NCBI GenBank assembly: GCA_016193485.1
Contig: JACPRZ010000063.1
Location: 192,156-256,155, forward strand
DNA length: 64,000 bases
From: Bacteroidota bacterium
GTDB taxonomy: Bacteria > Bacteroidota > Bacteroidia > JACPRZ01
Direction of reading: 5' to 3'
Each line of letters starts with the position of its first letter. Position 1 is the stretch's first letter. Shown here in pieces: positions 8,645-17,325 of the stretch. The notes beneath the pieces were generated by a model, which searched no databases, had not been told where the DNA came from, and worked only from the letters and a program-made list of their open reading frames with translations. A program made the position numbers and the translations under genes.

Positions 8645-10747
8645 ATGCGCCACATTAATCCCCCATATTTTCCACTCTGTTTTCGATATTTTACTCTTTT
8701 TTTATTTTTCTGCCCTTCCGTTTCCTCAGCGCAGGACTCTCTTGAAGCAAAACTGCAAACCACTGAAGGCATTGAAAGGGTTCAGATTCTCAGTCAACTT
8801 GCCCAGAAAAATCTTTATTCCGACACCGAAAAAAGTATCGCCTGGTCAAAGGAAGCAGCAGAACTTGCCGGGCAACTGAATGATGAGAACGGAAAAGTAA
8901 AAGCGCTTCTTATCCTGGGTAACGGGCATGAAATTGCCAGAAATTTCCCCGAAGCCATTTCCTGTTACGAAAAAGTCAGGGTGGTTTATGAATCGTGGGG
9001 GGAAGATGAGGGAAAAGCATATATCTACAACAGGTTGGGCAGAGGTAACTTTTTTGCCGGTCAGCATGAAAAGGCGGAGTTTTATTTTAACAAAGCATTG
9101 ACTTTATATAAGAATCTGAATGACCCGGTAGGGAAAATATCCATTTACGAGGGATTGGGAGACCTGCGACAGGTTCAGCGAAATATGGAGGCGGCAATCC
9201 GGTATTTTCAGAGTGCTCTTGATGAAGCGGGCAAAAGCAATAACATGAGGGCAAAGGCGACAGCCCTTGCCAAAATCGGGATTGCATATTCGGACGGCAA
9301 AAATTTTGAAAAGGCATTTGATTATCTGAATCTTGCCCTGCCGTTGGCTGCCGGGCAAAATCTTACCGATCTTAAGGATAAAATTGAAAAAAATATTGAA
9401 ATCATAAGGCATAACATGGGTGTTCAGCAAAAGCATGATCAATTGGAAAAGCAGATTGAGCAGAAACATGAAGAAGCGATGAAAGAAATTGAAAAAAAAT
9501 ATGAACTGCAGCAGGTAAAATCGCTTGAAGAAATTGAAAAACTGAGCAAGGAGAACCAGTTGAAAGAACTGAAAATACGCATTCAGCAGGATGATTTCAA
9601 CCGGAAGATCATTGAAAAAAAACATGAACTTGTAAGGAAGGAGCATGAGGCGGATCGCAAGAGGATGTATGCCGAACTTAAACAGCGCAAACTGGATGTG
9701 GAACAGAAGGAAGGCGATCTCCGGGAGGCGGATCTTGAAAAACAGAAAATGCTTAAAAATTCCTTCCTTGCCGGTATCGGGCTTCTGTTGGTGATTGTTT
9801 TTCTTGGCATTATCGCCTATATGCTCAAACGCAGGTCACATCGCCAACTGGAACAGAAAAATAAGATCATCAGCGAGCAGAAAGACCAGATTGAAAAGAA
9901 AAACCAGACCATCATCAGCAGCATTGAATACGCCAAGCGCATTCAGCAAACCATACTCACCCCAGATGATGACCTGAAGAAATTTTTTCCCGAGTCGTTC
10001 ATCCTGTATAAGCCGAGAGATATTGTGAGCGGGGATTTTTACCATCTCGTATCTCTTCCCATATACCACTCCTCCGTTTCTACCTCACCCCCAACACCCC
10101 CCGGCCCCCTTCCCCCTCTCCTTGATAAGGAGAGGGGGTCAGGGGGTGAGGTCATCCTTACCGTTGCCGACTGCACCGGCCATGGCGTACCGGGCGCTTT
10201 TATGTCGCTCTTGGGATACAACATGCTGAAGGAAGTAATAAAGAAAAACGATTCCGGAAAACCGGCCGACATCCTCGACACGCTCAACCAATATGTCTGC
10301 GAACTGATGCTGAAACAGTCCGAAGGCGACCTTTCGCGTTACGGCATGGACCTCTCGGTAGTTTCGTTTGACTTCCGGAAAAAAGAAGTGCAGTTTGCCG
10401 GAGCGCACCATCTTTTATTTATCGTGCGCAACGGGGAACTGAAAGAACTCAGGGGGAATCATTCCATTGTGGGAATGAGACATGAGGAAAAGCCGCACTA
10501 TTTTACAAACCATACCGAACTTTTTCAGCCCGGTGATATGCTCTACCTGTTTACCGATGGCTTTGCCGACCAGTTGGGGGGGGACGAAAAACGCAAATAT
10601 TACCGTGAGAATCTGAAAAAACTTTTTACCGGCATATCAACCCTGCCCCCTGACGAACAAAAACAAAAACTTGAAGAGGCGCACCTGAACTGGAAAGGCG
10701 ACCTTCCCCAGACGGACGATATACTGATGATTGGAGTGAGGGTGTAG
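8645..10747 (+). CDS. TPR and coiled-coil SpoIIE-type serine/threonine phosphatase (SiaA-like)
   Basis: The 700-aa product has a signal peptide (residues 1-29, ending SVSSA), TPR repeats (about 55-230), a long charged coiled coil (about 250-370), one membrane helix (about 373-394), a second coiled coil, and a C-terminal PP2C/SpoIIE domain with VSGDFYH near 460, ADCTGHGVPGAFMS near 508, a DGFADQ motif and the terminal QTDDILMIGVRV. It would dephosphorylate the SiaC-like protein in response to a periplasmic signal. Between VSGDFYHL and ILTVADCTGHG lies an extra segment of about 23 residues (SPPTPPGPLPPLLDKERGSG) encoded by an exact inverted repeat at 10083-10151. It ends the siaB-siaC-siaA-like operon. 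Confidence 0.88.
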   Translation: MRHINPPYFPLCFRYFTLFLFFCPSVSSAQDSLEAKLQTTEGIERVQILSQLAQKNLYSDTEKSIAWSKEAAELAGQLNDENGKVKALLILGNGHEIARNFPEAISCYEKVRVVYESWGEDEGKAYIYNRLGRGNFFAGQHEKAEFYFNKALTLYKNLNDPVGKISIYEGLGDLRQVQRNMEAAIRYFQSALDEAGKSNNMRAKATALAKIGIAYSDGKNFEKAFDYLNLALPLAAGQNLTDLKDKIEKNIEIIRHNMGVQQKHDQLEKQIEQKHEEAMKEIEKKYELQQVKSLEEIEKLSKENQLKELKIRIQQDDFNRKIIEKKHELVRKEHEADRKRMYAELKQRKLDVEQKEGDLREADLEKQKMLKNSFLAGIGLLLVIVFLGIIAYMLKRRSHRQLEQKNKIISEQKDQIEKKNQTIISSIEYAKRIQQTILTPDDDLKKFFPESFILYKPRDIVSGDFYHLVSLPIYHSSVSTSPPTPPGPLPPLLDKERGSGGEVILTVADCTGHGVPGAFMSLLGYNMLKEVIKKNDSGKPADILDTLNQYVCELMLKQSEGDLSRYGMDLSVVSFDFRKKEVQFAGAHHLLFIVRNGELKELRGNHSIVGMRHEEKPHYFTNHTELFQPGDMLYLFTDGFADQLGGDEKRKYYRENLKKLFTGISTLPPDEQKQKLEEAHLNWKGDLPQTDDILMIGVRV
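10083..10151 (+). repeat. 69-bp inverted-repeat insertion inside the phosphatase domain
   Basis: Outer arms cctcaccccc (10083-10092) and gggggtgagg (10142-10151) flank an inner palindrome ccccctctccttg / ataaggagaggggg (10112-10138). The whole is 69 bp, exactly 23 codons, and leaves the frame open. Its Pro-rich translation is foreign to the SpoIIE fold. Confidence 0.85.
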
Positions 10748-10780
10748 AAGTTTGTTATGGTTTTGTAATATCACAACTTC
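10747..10780. terminator. Possible hairpin between convergent genes
   Basis: gaagtttgt (10747-10755) and acaacttc (10773-10780) can pair with one bulge. The stem overlaps the stop codons of both convergent genes. A bidirectional terminator is possible, but there is no strong T-run. Confidence 0.3.
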
Positions 10781-11514
10781 CCGTTTAATAATCTTCCCGA
10801 ATTAATAACCCTATGAAGATACGGAAGCGTAGCGCACTTTTTCAACTTTTCAATATCTTCAGTTTTATGGCAGTCGGTTCCCAGCAGGTCAACCATTTCA
10901 TTGTCAATGAGGGTTTCGGCAATTTTTTTTGAGATACCGGAATAATAACCGCCAAGTGAGTTTATGTTAACCTGCAGTAAAACGCCTTTATGCTTCAGTT
11001 CTTTGTACTTTTCAAGGTTGTACCAGAAGGGATAACGTTCAGCATGAGCAAGTGCCATCCTGTGGCCGTATTTAAAAAGCAGGGATAGAACCCGGTCGAA
11101 ATTTTCCGGTGCATTCAAAAACGAAATTTCCACAAGCACATAATGGTTGCCGAAAGTAAGCAGTTCCCCGGCAACAATTTTTTTTTCAAAGTCGGCATCA
11201 AGGTAATATTCGGCAGCGGCATGAATCTCAACGGGGATATTTTCTCTTTTTACCGCATCCTGTACCGTTTTCAAACCCAATAAAATGATTTCCGGGGTAT
11301 TCCTGTAATGATCGCTGATGACATGCGGAGTCGTGATAAATTTTTTATAGCCCAACTCATTCAGTCCCCTTATGAGATGCAGCGAATCCTCCAATGTCTG
11401 CGCCCCGTCATCAATGCCGGGTATGAGATGGGAGTGCATATCGGCATTAAGCACCGAAAAGTCGGCAGGCGGTAATTGCGGGCGGTGAAAAAGTGCGGAA
11501 AGAAAATTTTTCAC
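10771..11514 (-). CDS. CpsB/CapC-type tyrosine-protein phosphatase (PHP fold)
   Basis: Members of this family are metal-dependent phosphatases that dephosphorylate the tyrosine kinases controlling capsule or exopolysaccharide chain length. The PHP metal motif DMHSHLIPGIDDGA sits at about residues 25-38; further histidines are in TTPHVISDHYR, LAHAERYPF and GTDCHK. The length of 247 aa is typical. The gene starts with GTG at 11514 and overlaps the stop of the upstream epimerase by four bases, so it is translationally coupled and is the last gene of the sugar-nucleotide operon. The cognate tyrosine kinase and export proteins are not in the window. Confidence 0.88.
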   Translation of the reverse strand: MKNFLSALFHRPQLPPADFSVLNADMHSHLIPGIDDGAQTLEDSLHLIRGLNELGYKKFITTPHVISDHYRNTPEIILLGLKTVQDAVKRENIPVEIHAAAEYYLDADFEKKIVAGELLTFGNHYVLVEISFLNAPENFDRVLSLLFKYGHRMALAHAERYPFWYNLEKYKELKHKGVLLQVNINSLGGYYSGISKKIAETLIDNEMVDLLGTDCHKTEDIEKLKKCATLPYLHRVINSGRLLNGKL

Positions 11515-12515
11515 AGCGATTCGGGTTTACCGGACTGAAGAATAAACCATTCAACGGTTTTTTTGAGTCCTTCCTGCCAGTTCGTATCAGGAACGTAACC
11601 GAGTAATTTTCTTGCCCGTGCCAGGGAGGCGAGCGATCGCATGGCTTCACCCCTGCGGGGGGGGGCGAATTCGGGATTGATTCCCGCATTCAATATTTTC
11701 CTGATCATATAAAAAATGTCTATGACGGCAACTGAATTCCCCGTGGCGATATTAAATACATTCCCTCTCGCTACCCGGCTTTTTACAAAGAGCGCCTTTA
11801 TACATGCCTGGACTGCATTTTCAACAAAGGTAAAATCACGCGTCTGTTTTCCGCTGCCGTAAATCAGGGGCGCTTTGTTTTGCAGCAGGGCGGCAATGAA
11901 TTGGGGAATTGCAGCCGCATAAGGACCTGAAGGATTCTGCCTTGGGCCGAAAATATTAAAGAACCGCAAACCGGCCAGGTCAAGGTTGTAAAGCGAATTA
12001 AAAACCATTGCATACAATTCATCCGTACGTTTGGTAACCGCATAAGGCGAAAGGGGATCACCTGTATTTTCTTCTTTTTTAGGAATATCCTTATTATCGC
12101 CATACACAGATGAGGAACCCGCATAGACCATACGCGTCACTTTTGCATCTCTTGCCGCAACGAGCATATTCAGAAAACCGGTAGTATTGGCATGATGAGT
12201 CGCCAGCGGATTTTCGACAGAACGCGGTACCGAACCCAGTGCAGCCATATGCAAAATATAATCAACATGTATGCATGCATCCCTGCATACCTCCGGATTG
12301 ACAATATCACCGTTGATGAATTCAAAAGATTTATTTTTTGAAAAAGGTGCGAGATTGGACATGTTGCCGGTGGAAAGATTATCCAGAACAATAACTTTTC
12401 CGGCATTGAATTTCAGCAGGTATTCAAGGAGGTGCGAGCCTATGAAACCGGCACCACCCGTTACCAGGAACCTGTACCCGCGAAGGGCGCCTTTATGAAA
12501 GGGTTTGTCGTACAT
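11511..12515 (-). CDS. NAD-dependent epimerase, WbpP/TviC-like (UDP-HexNAc 4-epimerase)
   Basis: This is an extended short-chain dehydrogenase with the nucleotide motif TGGAGFIGSH near residue 20, a Ser-Ser-Ser before VYGDN, and catalytic SPYAVTKR (YxxxK). The pattern SSSVYGD, LSPYAVTK, FFNIFGPRQNPSGPYAAAIPQFI is that of WbpP/TviC enzymes, which interconvert UDP-GlcNAc/UDP-GalNAc or their uronic acids. The ATG at 12515 is preferred to the one at 12539 because MYDKPFHKGALRGYRFLVTGG fits the family and the earlier start adds unmatched residues beside a repeat. It is coupled to the CpsB-type gene. A TviB-like dehydrogenase three genes upstream would supply the uronate substrate. Confidence 0.85.
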   Translation of the reverse strand: MYDKPFHKGALRGYRFLVTGGAGFIGSHLLEYLLKFNAGKVIVLDNLSTGNMSNLAPFSKNKSFEFINGDIVNPEVCRDACIHVDYILHMAALGSVPRSVENPLATHHANTTGFLNMLVAARDAKVTRMVYAGSSSVYGDNKDIPKKEENTGDPLSPYAVTKRTDELYAMVFNSLYNLDLAGLRFFNIFGPRQNPSGPYAAAIPQFIAALLQNKAPLIYGSGKQTRDFTFVENAVQACIKALFVKSRVARGNVFNIATGNSVAVIDIFYMIRKILNAGINPEFAPPRRGEAMRSLASLARARKLLGYVPDTNWQEGLKKTVEWFILQSGKPESL

Positions 12516-12525
12516 GAAATTCCCG

Positions 12526-12651
12526 CCACAAAATCTCAAAAATACAAAAACTCACAAAAAAATTAGTGGAGTTTTCCGCATGAGGCGGATCCCTGCTTAC
12601 TGGCAGGCAGGCGTCCTTTGGCGGAAGTGTTTTGGTGTTTTTGTGGCAAAT
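12526..12651. repeat. Composite inverted repeat (gccacaaaa words plus GGCGG/CCGCC palindromes)
   Basis: Left words gccacaaaatctcaaaaata and right words ttttggtgtttttgtggc are approximate inverted repeats. Between them lie ttccgc (12574-12579) and gcggaa (12621-12626), a ccgcatgaggcgg hairpin, and the fragment tactggcaggcaggcg. The composition closely parallels the element at 20135-20220. No gene lies here. Confidence 0.65.
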
Positions 12652-12692
12652 AAAAATCATTTTAATTTTAGCATGAAACTTAACTAAAGGTT

Positions 12693-13769
12693 TTATCTTT
12701 TTACATACTGTTCATCATAATACTTCACATATTCCCCCGAAGTCACCTGTGCAAGCCATGCTTCATTATTAAGGTACCAGTCAACGGTTTTCTCAAGTCC
12801 TTTGCGGAATGGTACGGATGGTTTCCATTTCAGATTTTTTTTCAGTTTGGAGAAATCAATGGCATACCTCAGATCATGCCCCGGGCGGTCTTTTACAAAA
12901 TTAATCAGTTTGGCTGATGAACCCGCCTTTCTGCCCAGTTTTCGGTCCATTATCCCGCACAACAGAAAAATAATGTCAATATTTTTCCATTCATTGTTTG
13001 ATCCGATGTTGTAGGTTTCACCGGGAACGCCTTTATGAAAAATAAGGTCAATGGCGCGGGTATGGTCTTCCACATGAAGCCAGTCGCGGATGTTTTCGCC
13101 TTTACCGTAAACAGGCACCGGTTTATTGTTTTTGATATTATTTATCGCAAGCGGAAGAAGTTTCTCCGGAAACTGGTAGTGACCATAATTGTTGGAGCAG
13201 TTGGAAATAATTACCGGGAGTTTATAGGTATGGAAATATGCTCTTACGAGGTGATCGGAACTTGCTTTGGATGATGAGTAGGGACTACGGGGATCATAAG
13301 CGGTTTTCTCGGTAAAAAATCCTTTCTTTCCCAGGGTGCCGTAAACCTCATCCGTTGAGACGTGATAAAACAGTTTCCTCTTTTGGCGCTCCGGAGCAAT
13401 CGTTGCGCTCCAATATTGTTTTGCCGCATTAAGAAGAGTGACCGTGCCGGTAATATTTGTTAAAACAAAATCCATAGGGCTGACAATGGAACGGTCAACA
13501 TGGCTTTCTGCCGCCAGGTGAATGACTCCGTCAAAATTATTTTCTTCAAAAAGTTTATGGACAAGGATCGAATCGCAGATATCCCCTTTTACAAAAGAGT
13601 AATTCTCCTCCGCTTCAATATCCTTAAGGTTGGCGAGATTGCCGGCATAAGTGAGTTTATCGAGGTTGACAACCCTGTAGCCAGGATATTTTTTTACGAA
13701 CATCCGTACAAGATGTGAGCCGATAAAACCAGCGCCTCCGGTGATGAGTATCTTTCTTTTAGGGTTCAT
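12693..13769 (-). CDS. rfbB: dTDP-glucose 4,6-dehydratase
   Basis: It converts dTDP-glucose to dTDP-4-keto-6-deoxyglucose, the branch point for rhamnose and other deoxysugars. The Rossmann motif [12 protein letters not shown] is at residues 10-21, VSTDEVYG near 138, and the catalytic tyrosine in SPYSSSKASSDH near 167. The motif SNCSNNYGHYQFPEKLLPL and the late RDWLHVEDH are RfbB signatures. The 358-aa length is normal. Its ATG overlaps the stop of galE (ATGA), showing coupling. RfbA, RfbC and RfbD are not in the window, so the final sugar cannot be assigned. Confidence 0.93.
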   Translation of the reverse strand: MNPKRKILITGGAGFIGSHLVRMFVKKYPGYRVVNLDKLTYAGNLANLKDIEAEENYSFVKGDICDSILVHKLFEENNFDGVIHLAAESHVDRSIVSPMDFVLTNITGTVTLLNAAKQYWSATIAPERQKRKLFYHVSTDEVYGTLGKKGFFTEKTAYDPRSPYSSSKASSDHLVRAYFHTYKLPVIISNCSNNYGHYQFPEKLLPLAINNIKNNKPVPVYGKGENIRDWLHVEDHTRAIDLIFHKGVPGETYNIGSNNEWKNIDIIFLLCGIMDRKLGRKAGSSAKLINFVKDRPGHDLRYAIDFSKLKKNLKWKPSVPFRKGLEKTVDWYLNNEAWLAQVTSGEYVKYYDEQYVKR

Positions 13770-14800
13770 TCTGCGGCAGATTTTTTATTATGGTTTTGTT
13801 CCCATGCCCATGCCGTCCGTACCATATCATCAAGGGTTAACCCGGCTTCCCAGCCAAGTTCTTTATTTGCCTGTGCAGTATCGGCCCAGATGGATGTCAT
13901 ATCTCCGGGCCTGCGGGATGTAATTTTAAAATTAAGCCGGACACCGGTGCAATCAGAAAAAGCATTTATGATCTCAAAAACAGAATACCCCCTCCCGGTT
14001 CCAAGATTAAAAACCTCAAAAGAAGTATTGTTCTTTTTACCAATGAGTCGCTCAATTGCCGCAACATGCGCTTTCGCCAGGTCAACAACGTGAATGTAAT
14101 CACGGACAGGGGTTCCGTCAGGAGTAGGATAATCATTGCCATAGACATTAAGGATATTTCGTTTACCGGATGCCGTTTGGGTGATGGCAGGCAGCAGGTT
14201 ATCGGAAGGATTCACAGGCGAATCACCGATAAGACCGGAAGAATGCGCCCCAACAGGATTAAAATACCGCAGCGAAATAGCTCGTAGTGGAAATTCCTTT
14301 GCGGCATCACGGATTATTTCTTCGCAGATCCGTTTGGTGTTGCCGTAAACGCTGGCTGCAGGTTTTATGCTGCTTTTTTCAGTCACCGGGTTCGAGTCGG
14401 GTTCGCCATAAACGGTACACGAAGAAGAGAATACGAGTGAAGAAATATGATTAACGTTGAGTTCATGCAGCAGGTTTACTGTAGATAAAATATTGTTCCG
14501 GTAATAGTCCAGCGGCCTTTTTTCCGATTCACCCACCGACTTCAGGGCTGCGAAATGAATCACGGCAATTACATCCCTGTTCCTGCGGAACCATCCGGCA
14601 AGCGCTTTTGCGTCACATAAATCAAGTTTGGTAAAATGAGGACGAACACCGGTTATTCTCCGGATTGTGTTGACCGTATCAACGGAAGAATTGGATAAGT
14701 TGTCGATTATTTTTACGGAAAATTTCCGGGAAATCAGTTCAACGGCAGTGTGCGAACCGATATAACCGGTTCCACCCGTGACAAGTATGGTCTTTTTCAT
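13766..14800 (-). CDS. galE: UDP-glucose 4-epimerase
   Basis: It interconverts UDP-glucose and UDP-galactose. MKKTILVTGGTGYIGSHTAVEL is the classic GalE N-terminus, so I use the ATG at 14800 rather than 14815. SSSCTVYG, the YGNTK catalytic motif and the SLRYFNPVGAHSSGLIGD block are all GalE signatures, as is the conserved DGTPVRDYIHVVDLAKAHV segment. The 344-aa product is of full length. It lies in the same operon as rfbB (four-base overlap) and follows the sugar dehydrogenase by 24 bases. Confidence 0.94.
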   Translation of the reverse strand: MKKTILVTGGTGYIGSHTAVELISRKFSVKIIDNLSNSSVDTVNTIRRITGVRPHFTKLDLCDAKALAGWFRRNRDVIAVIHFAALKSVGESEKRPLDYYRNNILSTVNLLHELNVNHISSLVFSSSCTVYGEPDSNPVTEKSSIKPAASVYGNTKRICEEIIRDAAKEFPLRAISLRYFNPVGAHSSGLIGDSPVNPSDNLLPAITQTASGKRNILNVYGNDYPTPDGTPVRDYIHVVDLAKAHVAAIERLIGKKNNTSFEVFNLGTGRGYSVFEIINAFSDCTGVRLNFKITSRRPGDMTSIWADTAQANKELGWEAGLTLDDMVRTAWAWEQNHNKKSAAE

Positions 14801-14824
14801 AAATAGCGGAATCAACCGGTACTG

Positions 14825-16114
14825 TCAGAGCGACCAGTAATCGGTTTTTTTTATTTTATTCCGGTAAACCCCCTTAAGGTCTACAAGAATTCCTTTTGAG
14901 GTCATCAGCCCGATGAAATATTTCTCATCATATTCCAGATACTCGGCATGGGGAACAGCAATGATTACGGCATCATAATTTTTACCGGGTTTTTTCGTTA
15001 TGGTAAAACCATACTCTTTTTCAACTTCTTCCGGGTCGGCATGTGGATCGGTTATTTCTACATGGACAGCATACGATTTTAATTCTTTAACAACATCAGC
15101 CACACGCGAATTACGAATGTCGGTGACATTTTCCTTAAAAGTAGCGCCCATGATCAGAACTCTTGCTTTTGATATATCCTTTCCTTTTGCTATGATCTTT
15201 TTAACCGTATTTTTGGCCACATAAAAACCCATTGAATCATTGATGTACCTTCCGGAATTAATGATCTTGGTGTGATATCCCACTGATTCTGCCTTATGGG
15301 CAAGGTAATAAGGATCAACCCCGATGCAATGACCGCCAACCAGTCCTGGTGCAAATTTCAGGAAGTTCCATTTTGTTCCTGCTGCTTCAAGCACATCATA
15401 AGTATTTATTCCCATCCGGGAAAAAATTATGGACAGTTCGTTCATCAGGGCGATATTCACATCGCGTTGGGTGTTCTCAATGATTTTAGCGGCTTCAGCC
15501 ACCTTTATGGAGGGTGCGCGGTGAACACCGGCTTTTACCACCAGTTCATATACCGATGCGATGATCTCAAGTGATGGTTTATCGCAACCCGATACCACTT
15601 TTACCACGCTGGTCAGGGAATGTTTTACGTCACCGGGATTAATGCGTTCAGGGGAATAGCCCGCTTTAAAATCGCGGATGAACCTGAGCCCGGAAAGTTC
15701 TTCGAGTACCGGGATGCAGTCCTCTTCAGTGCATCCGGGATAAACGGTTGACTCATATACTACATAGTCGCCCTTTTTCAGAATTTTTCCCACGGTCTGT
15801 GTAGCGCTTAACAGCGGTTTCAGATCAGGCAGGGTGCTTTCGTCAATGGGAGTAGGTACCGCAACAATAAAAAACTTTGATTTTTCTATATCTTCAACTG
15901 AAGAAGTAAAAAGAATATTGCATCCTTCAAACTCCTTTTTGTCAAGTTCATGGCTGGGATCATTGCCTTTCATCATCATCTTTATCCGTTCCTCGTTTAT
16001 ATCAAAACCGATGACGGGTATTTTTTTTGCAAAAGCCAGCGCAAGGGGCAAACCCACATACCCGAGGCCGATGACGGTGAGGGGGGAATTTTTGTTGATG
16101 AGGTTGGTGTACAT
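14825..16114 (-). CDS. Nucleotide-sugar dehydrogenase, TviB/WbpA-type (UDP-HexNAc 6-dehydrogenase)
   Basis: This NAD-dependent enzyme oxidises C6 of a UDP-N-acetylhexosamine to the uronic acid. GLGYVG at 16-21 begins the N-terminal Rossmann fold, YSPERINPGD is at 153-162, and the catalytic cysteine is C263 in GGHCIGVDP. The C-terminal UDP-binding domain contains VLIMGATFKENVTDIRNS. The wording KWNFLKFAPGLVGGHCIGVDPYYL fits the TviB/WbpA/WbpO group rather than UDP-glucose dehydrogenase. Together with the WbpP/TviC-like epimerase this suggests UDP-GalNAcA or UDP-GlcNAcA production. A 154-bp repeat-filled gap separates it from the upstream oxidoreductase. Confidence 0.9.
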   Translation of the reverse strand: MYTNLINKNSPLTVIGLGYVGLPLALAFAKKIPVIGFDINEERIKMMMKGNDPSHELDKKEFEGCNILFTSSVEDIEKSKFFIVAVPTPIDESTLPDLKPLLSATQTVGKILKKGDYVVYESTVYPGCTEEDCIPVLEELSGLRFIRDFKAGYSPERINPGDVKHSLTSVVKVVSGCDKPSLEIIASVYELVVKAGVHRAPSIKVAEAAKIIENTQRDVNIALMNELSIIFSRMGINTYDVLEAAGTKWNFLKFAPGLVGGHCIGVDPYYLAHKAESVGYHTKIINSGRYINDSMGFYVAKNTVKKIIAKGKDISKARVLIMGATFKENVTDIRNSRVADVVKELKSYAVHVEITDPHADPEEVEKEYGFTITKKPGKNYDAVIIAVPHAEYLEYDEKYFIGLMTSKGILVDLKGVYRNKIKKTDYWSL

Positions 16115-16125
16115 ATTTGTAAATT

Positions 16126-16268
16126 AAAGATACAAGGACAAAGATACAAGGTCAAAGATAAAAGAGAGATACGTATGCATTTAAATTCTTTTATCTTTTA
16201 TCATGATGCATTTGGTCATGATGCTGACAGTAATCGTCAGCATCTTTGTCCTTTGACCTTTTATCTTG
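16126..16268. repeat. Nested inverted word repeat (acaaggacaaaga) with inner palindromes
   Basis: The left arm repeats agatacaagg/acaaagatacaagg (16126-16165); the right arm catctttgtcctttgacc (16241-16268) is its approximate complement. Inside are two small palindromes: catga/tcatg around 16202, and GATGCTGAC agtaatc GTCAGCATC at 16220-16244. The stop codon of the next gene follows directly at 16271-16269. Confidence 0.75.
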
Positions 16269-17303
16269 TTATTTCCTTCCTGCTGCATAAATCCGTTCAA
16301 TTATCTCAATCACTTTCATTCCCTCAAGGGCATTGGTGGTGATGGTTGTTCTTCCCTTTAAAGTATCCACTACATTCTCAATGACAAAATGATGATTTGC
16401 CGCAGACCCTTTATGGGTTCCGTAATCGTTTGCCGGATTGGTTGGGGGCAGTTCAGGCATGACATAATTTTTAACATGACAATATTCCACCTTATCCATA
16501 TATTGTCCTCCTAATTTAATGCTGCCGTTTTTTCCGATAATCGTTATGCTGCTTTCAAGGTTTCTGTCCCAAACGGATGTTGAAAAATTAATGCACCCCA
16601 TACCACCGTTTATAAAGTGAAAATGCACCATACCGCTGTCGTCAAATTCGGTTGAATGTTTATGCGTAAAACAATTGAAATCAGAACGGATATCCCGTAT
16701 GTCGCCAAAAAGCCAGTACATGATATCAATAAAATGAGAGAACTGGGTGAATAATGCCCCCCCGTCAAGATCCCGGGTTCCCTTCCATCGGGCTTTTCCA
16801 TCAGCCGGTTGTCCGGGGAGGTAGTACCGGTCATCCCGGTTCCAGTAGCAATTAAGTTGCACCATAAAAATATTCCCGAGTATTTTATCATCTATAACTT
16901 TTTTTATCCAGACCGAGGGGGGGGAATATCGGTTCTGCATGACGATAAAGATGCTTTTATGCGCTTGCAGGCCCCTGAAAATCATTTTTTCGCAATCGGC
17001 TTTGGCGAGCGACATCGGCTTCTCGCATACAATATGTTTGCCCGCTTCAAGGGCTTTAAGGGATAAGGGAGCATGCAATCCGTTAGGGGTGCAGATGGTT
17101 ACCACATCGCATGCAATTCCGGATGACAACAAATCATCAAGAGAATTAAAGAACGGAACATCAGATATTTCCAATCCGAGTTTGTCTTTCGGCAGAATAT
17201 CACATACGGCAACCCATTCGGCTTCCGGATGGCGCGTAATCATCTCAGCATGACGTTTGCCGATGAAACCGTATCCCGCTATTGCGAATTTAATTTTTTG
17301 CAC
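16269..17303 (-). CDS. Gfo/Idh/MocA-family oxidoreductase (WbpB-like)
   Basis: The family oxidises sugar-ring hydroxyls with NAD. KIKFAIAGYGFIGKRHAEM is the N-terminal dinucleotide motif, ICTPNGLHAPLSLKALEAGKHIVCEKPM the conserved middle block, with EKP as the usual catalytic lysine motif. No ATG is suitably placed: the longest frame starts 103 bases inside the upstream gene, so I propose GTG at 17303 (VQKIKFAIAGYG), 22 bases after that gene's stop. In the WbpB pathway this enzyme makes UDP-3-keto-GlcNAcA for an aminotransferase and the WbpD acetyltransferase. WbpD is next door but the aminotransferase is absent here. Confidence 0.84.
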   Translation of the reverse strand: MQKIKFAIAGYGFIGKRHAEMITRHPEAEWVAVCDILPKDKLGLEISDVPFFNSLDDLLSSGIACDVVTICTPNGLHAPLSLKALEAGKHIVCEKPMSLAKADCEKMIFRGLQAHKSIFIVMQNRYSPPSVWIKKVIDDKILGNIFMVQLNCYWNRDDRYYLPGQPADGKARWKGTRDLDGGALFTQFSHFIDIMYWLFGDIRDIRSDFNCFTHKHSTEFDDSGMVHFHFINGGMGCINFSTSVWDRNLESSITIIGKNGSIKLGGQYMDKVEYCHVKNYVMPELPPTNPANDYGTHKGSAANHHFVIENVVDTLKGRTTITTNALEGMKVIEIIERIYAAGRK

Positions 17304-17325
17304 TTTCTGAACCGGGTTTGAACAT

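Noticed and set aside
14387-14410. gggttcgagtc as a tRNA T-loop
   Set aside because: It lies inside the conserved galE coding sequence on the other strand and no acceptor or anticodon stems surround it.
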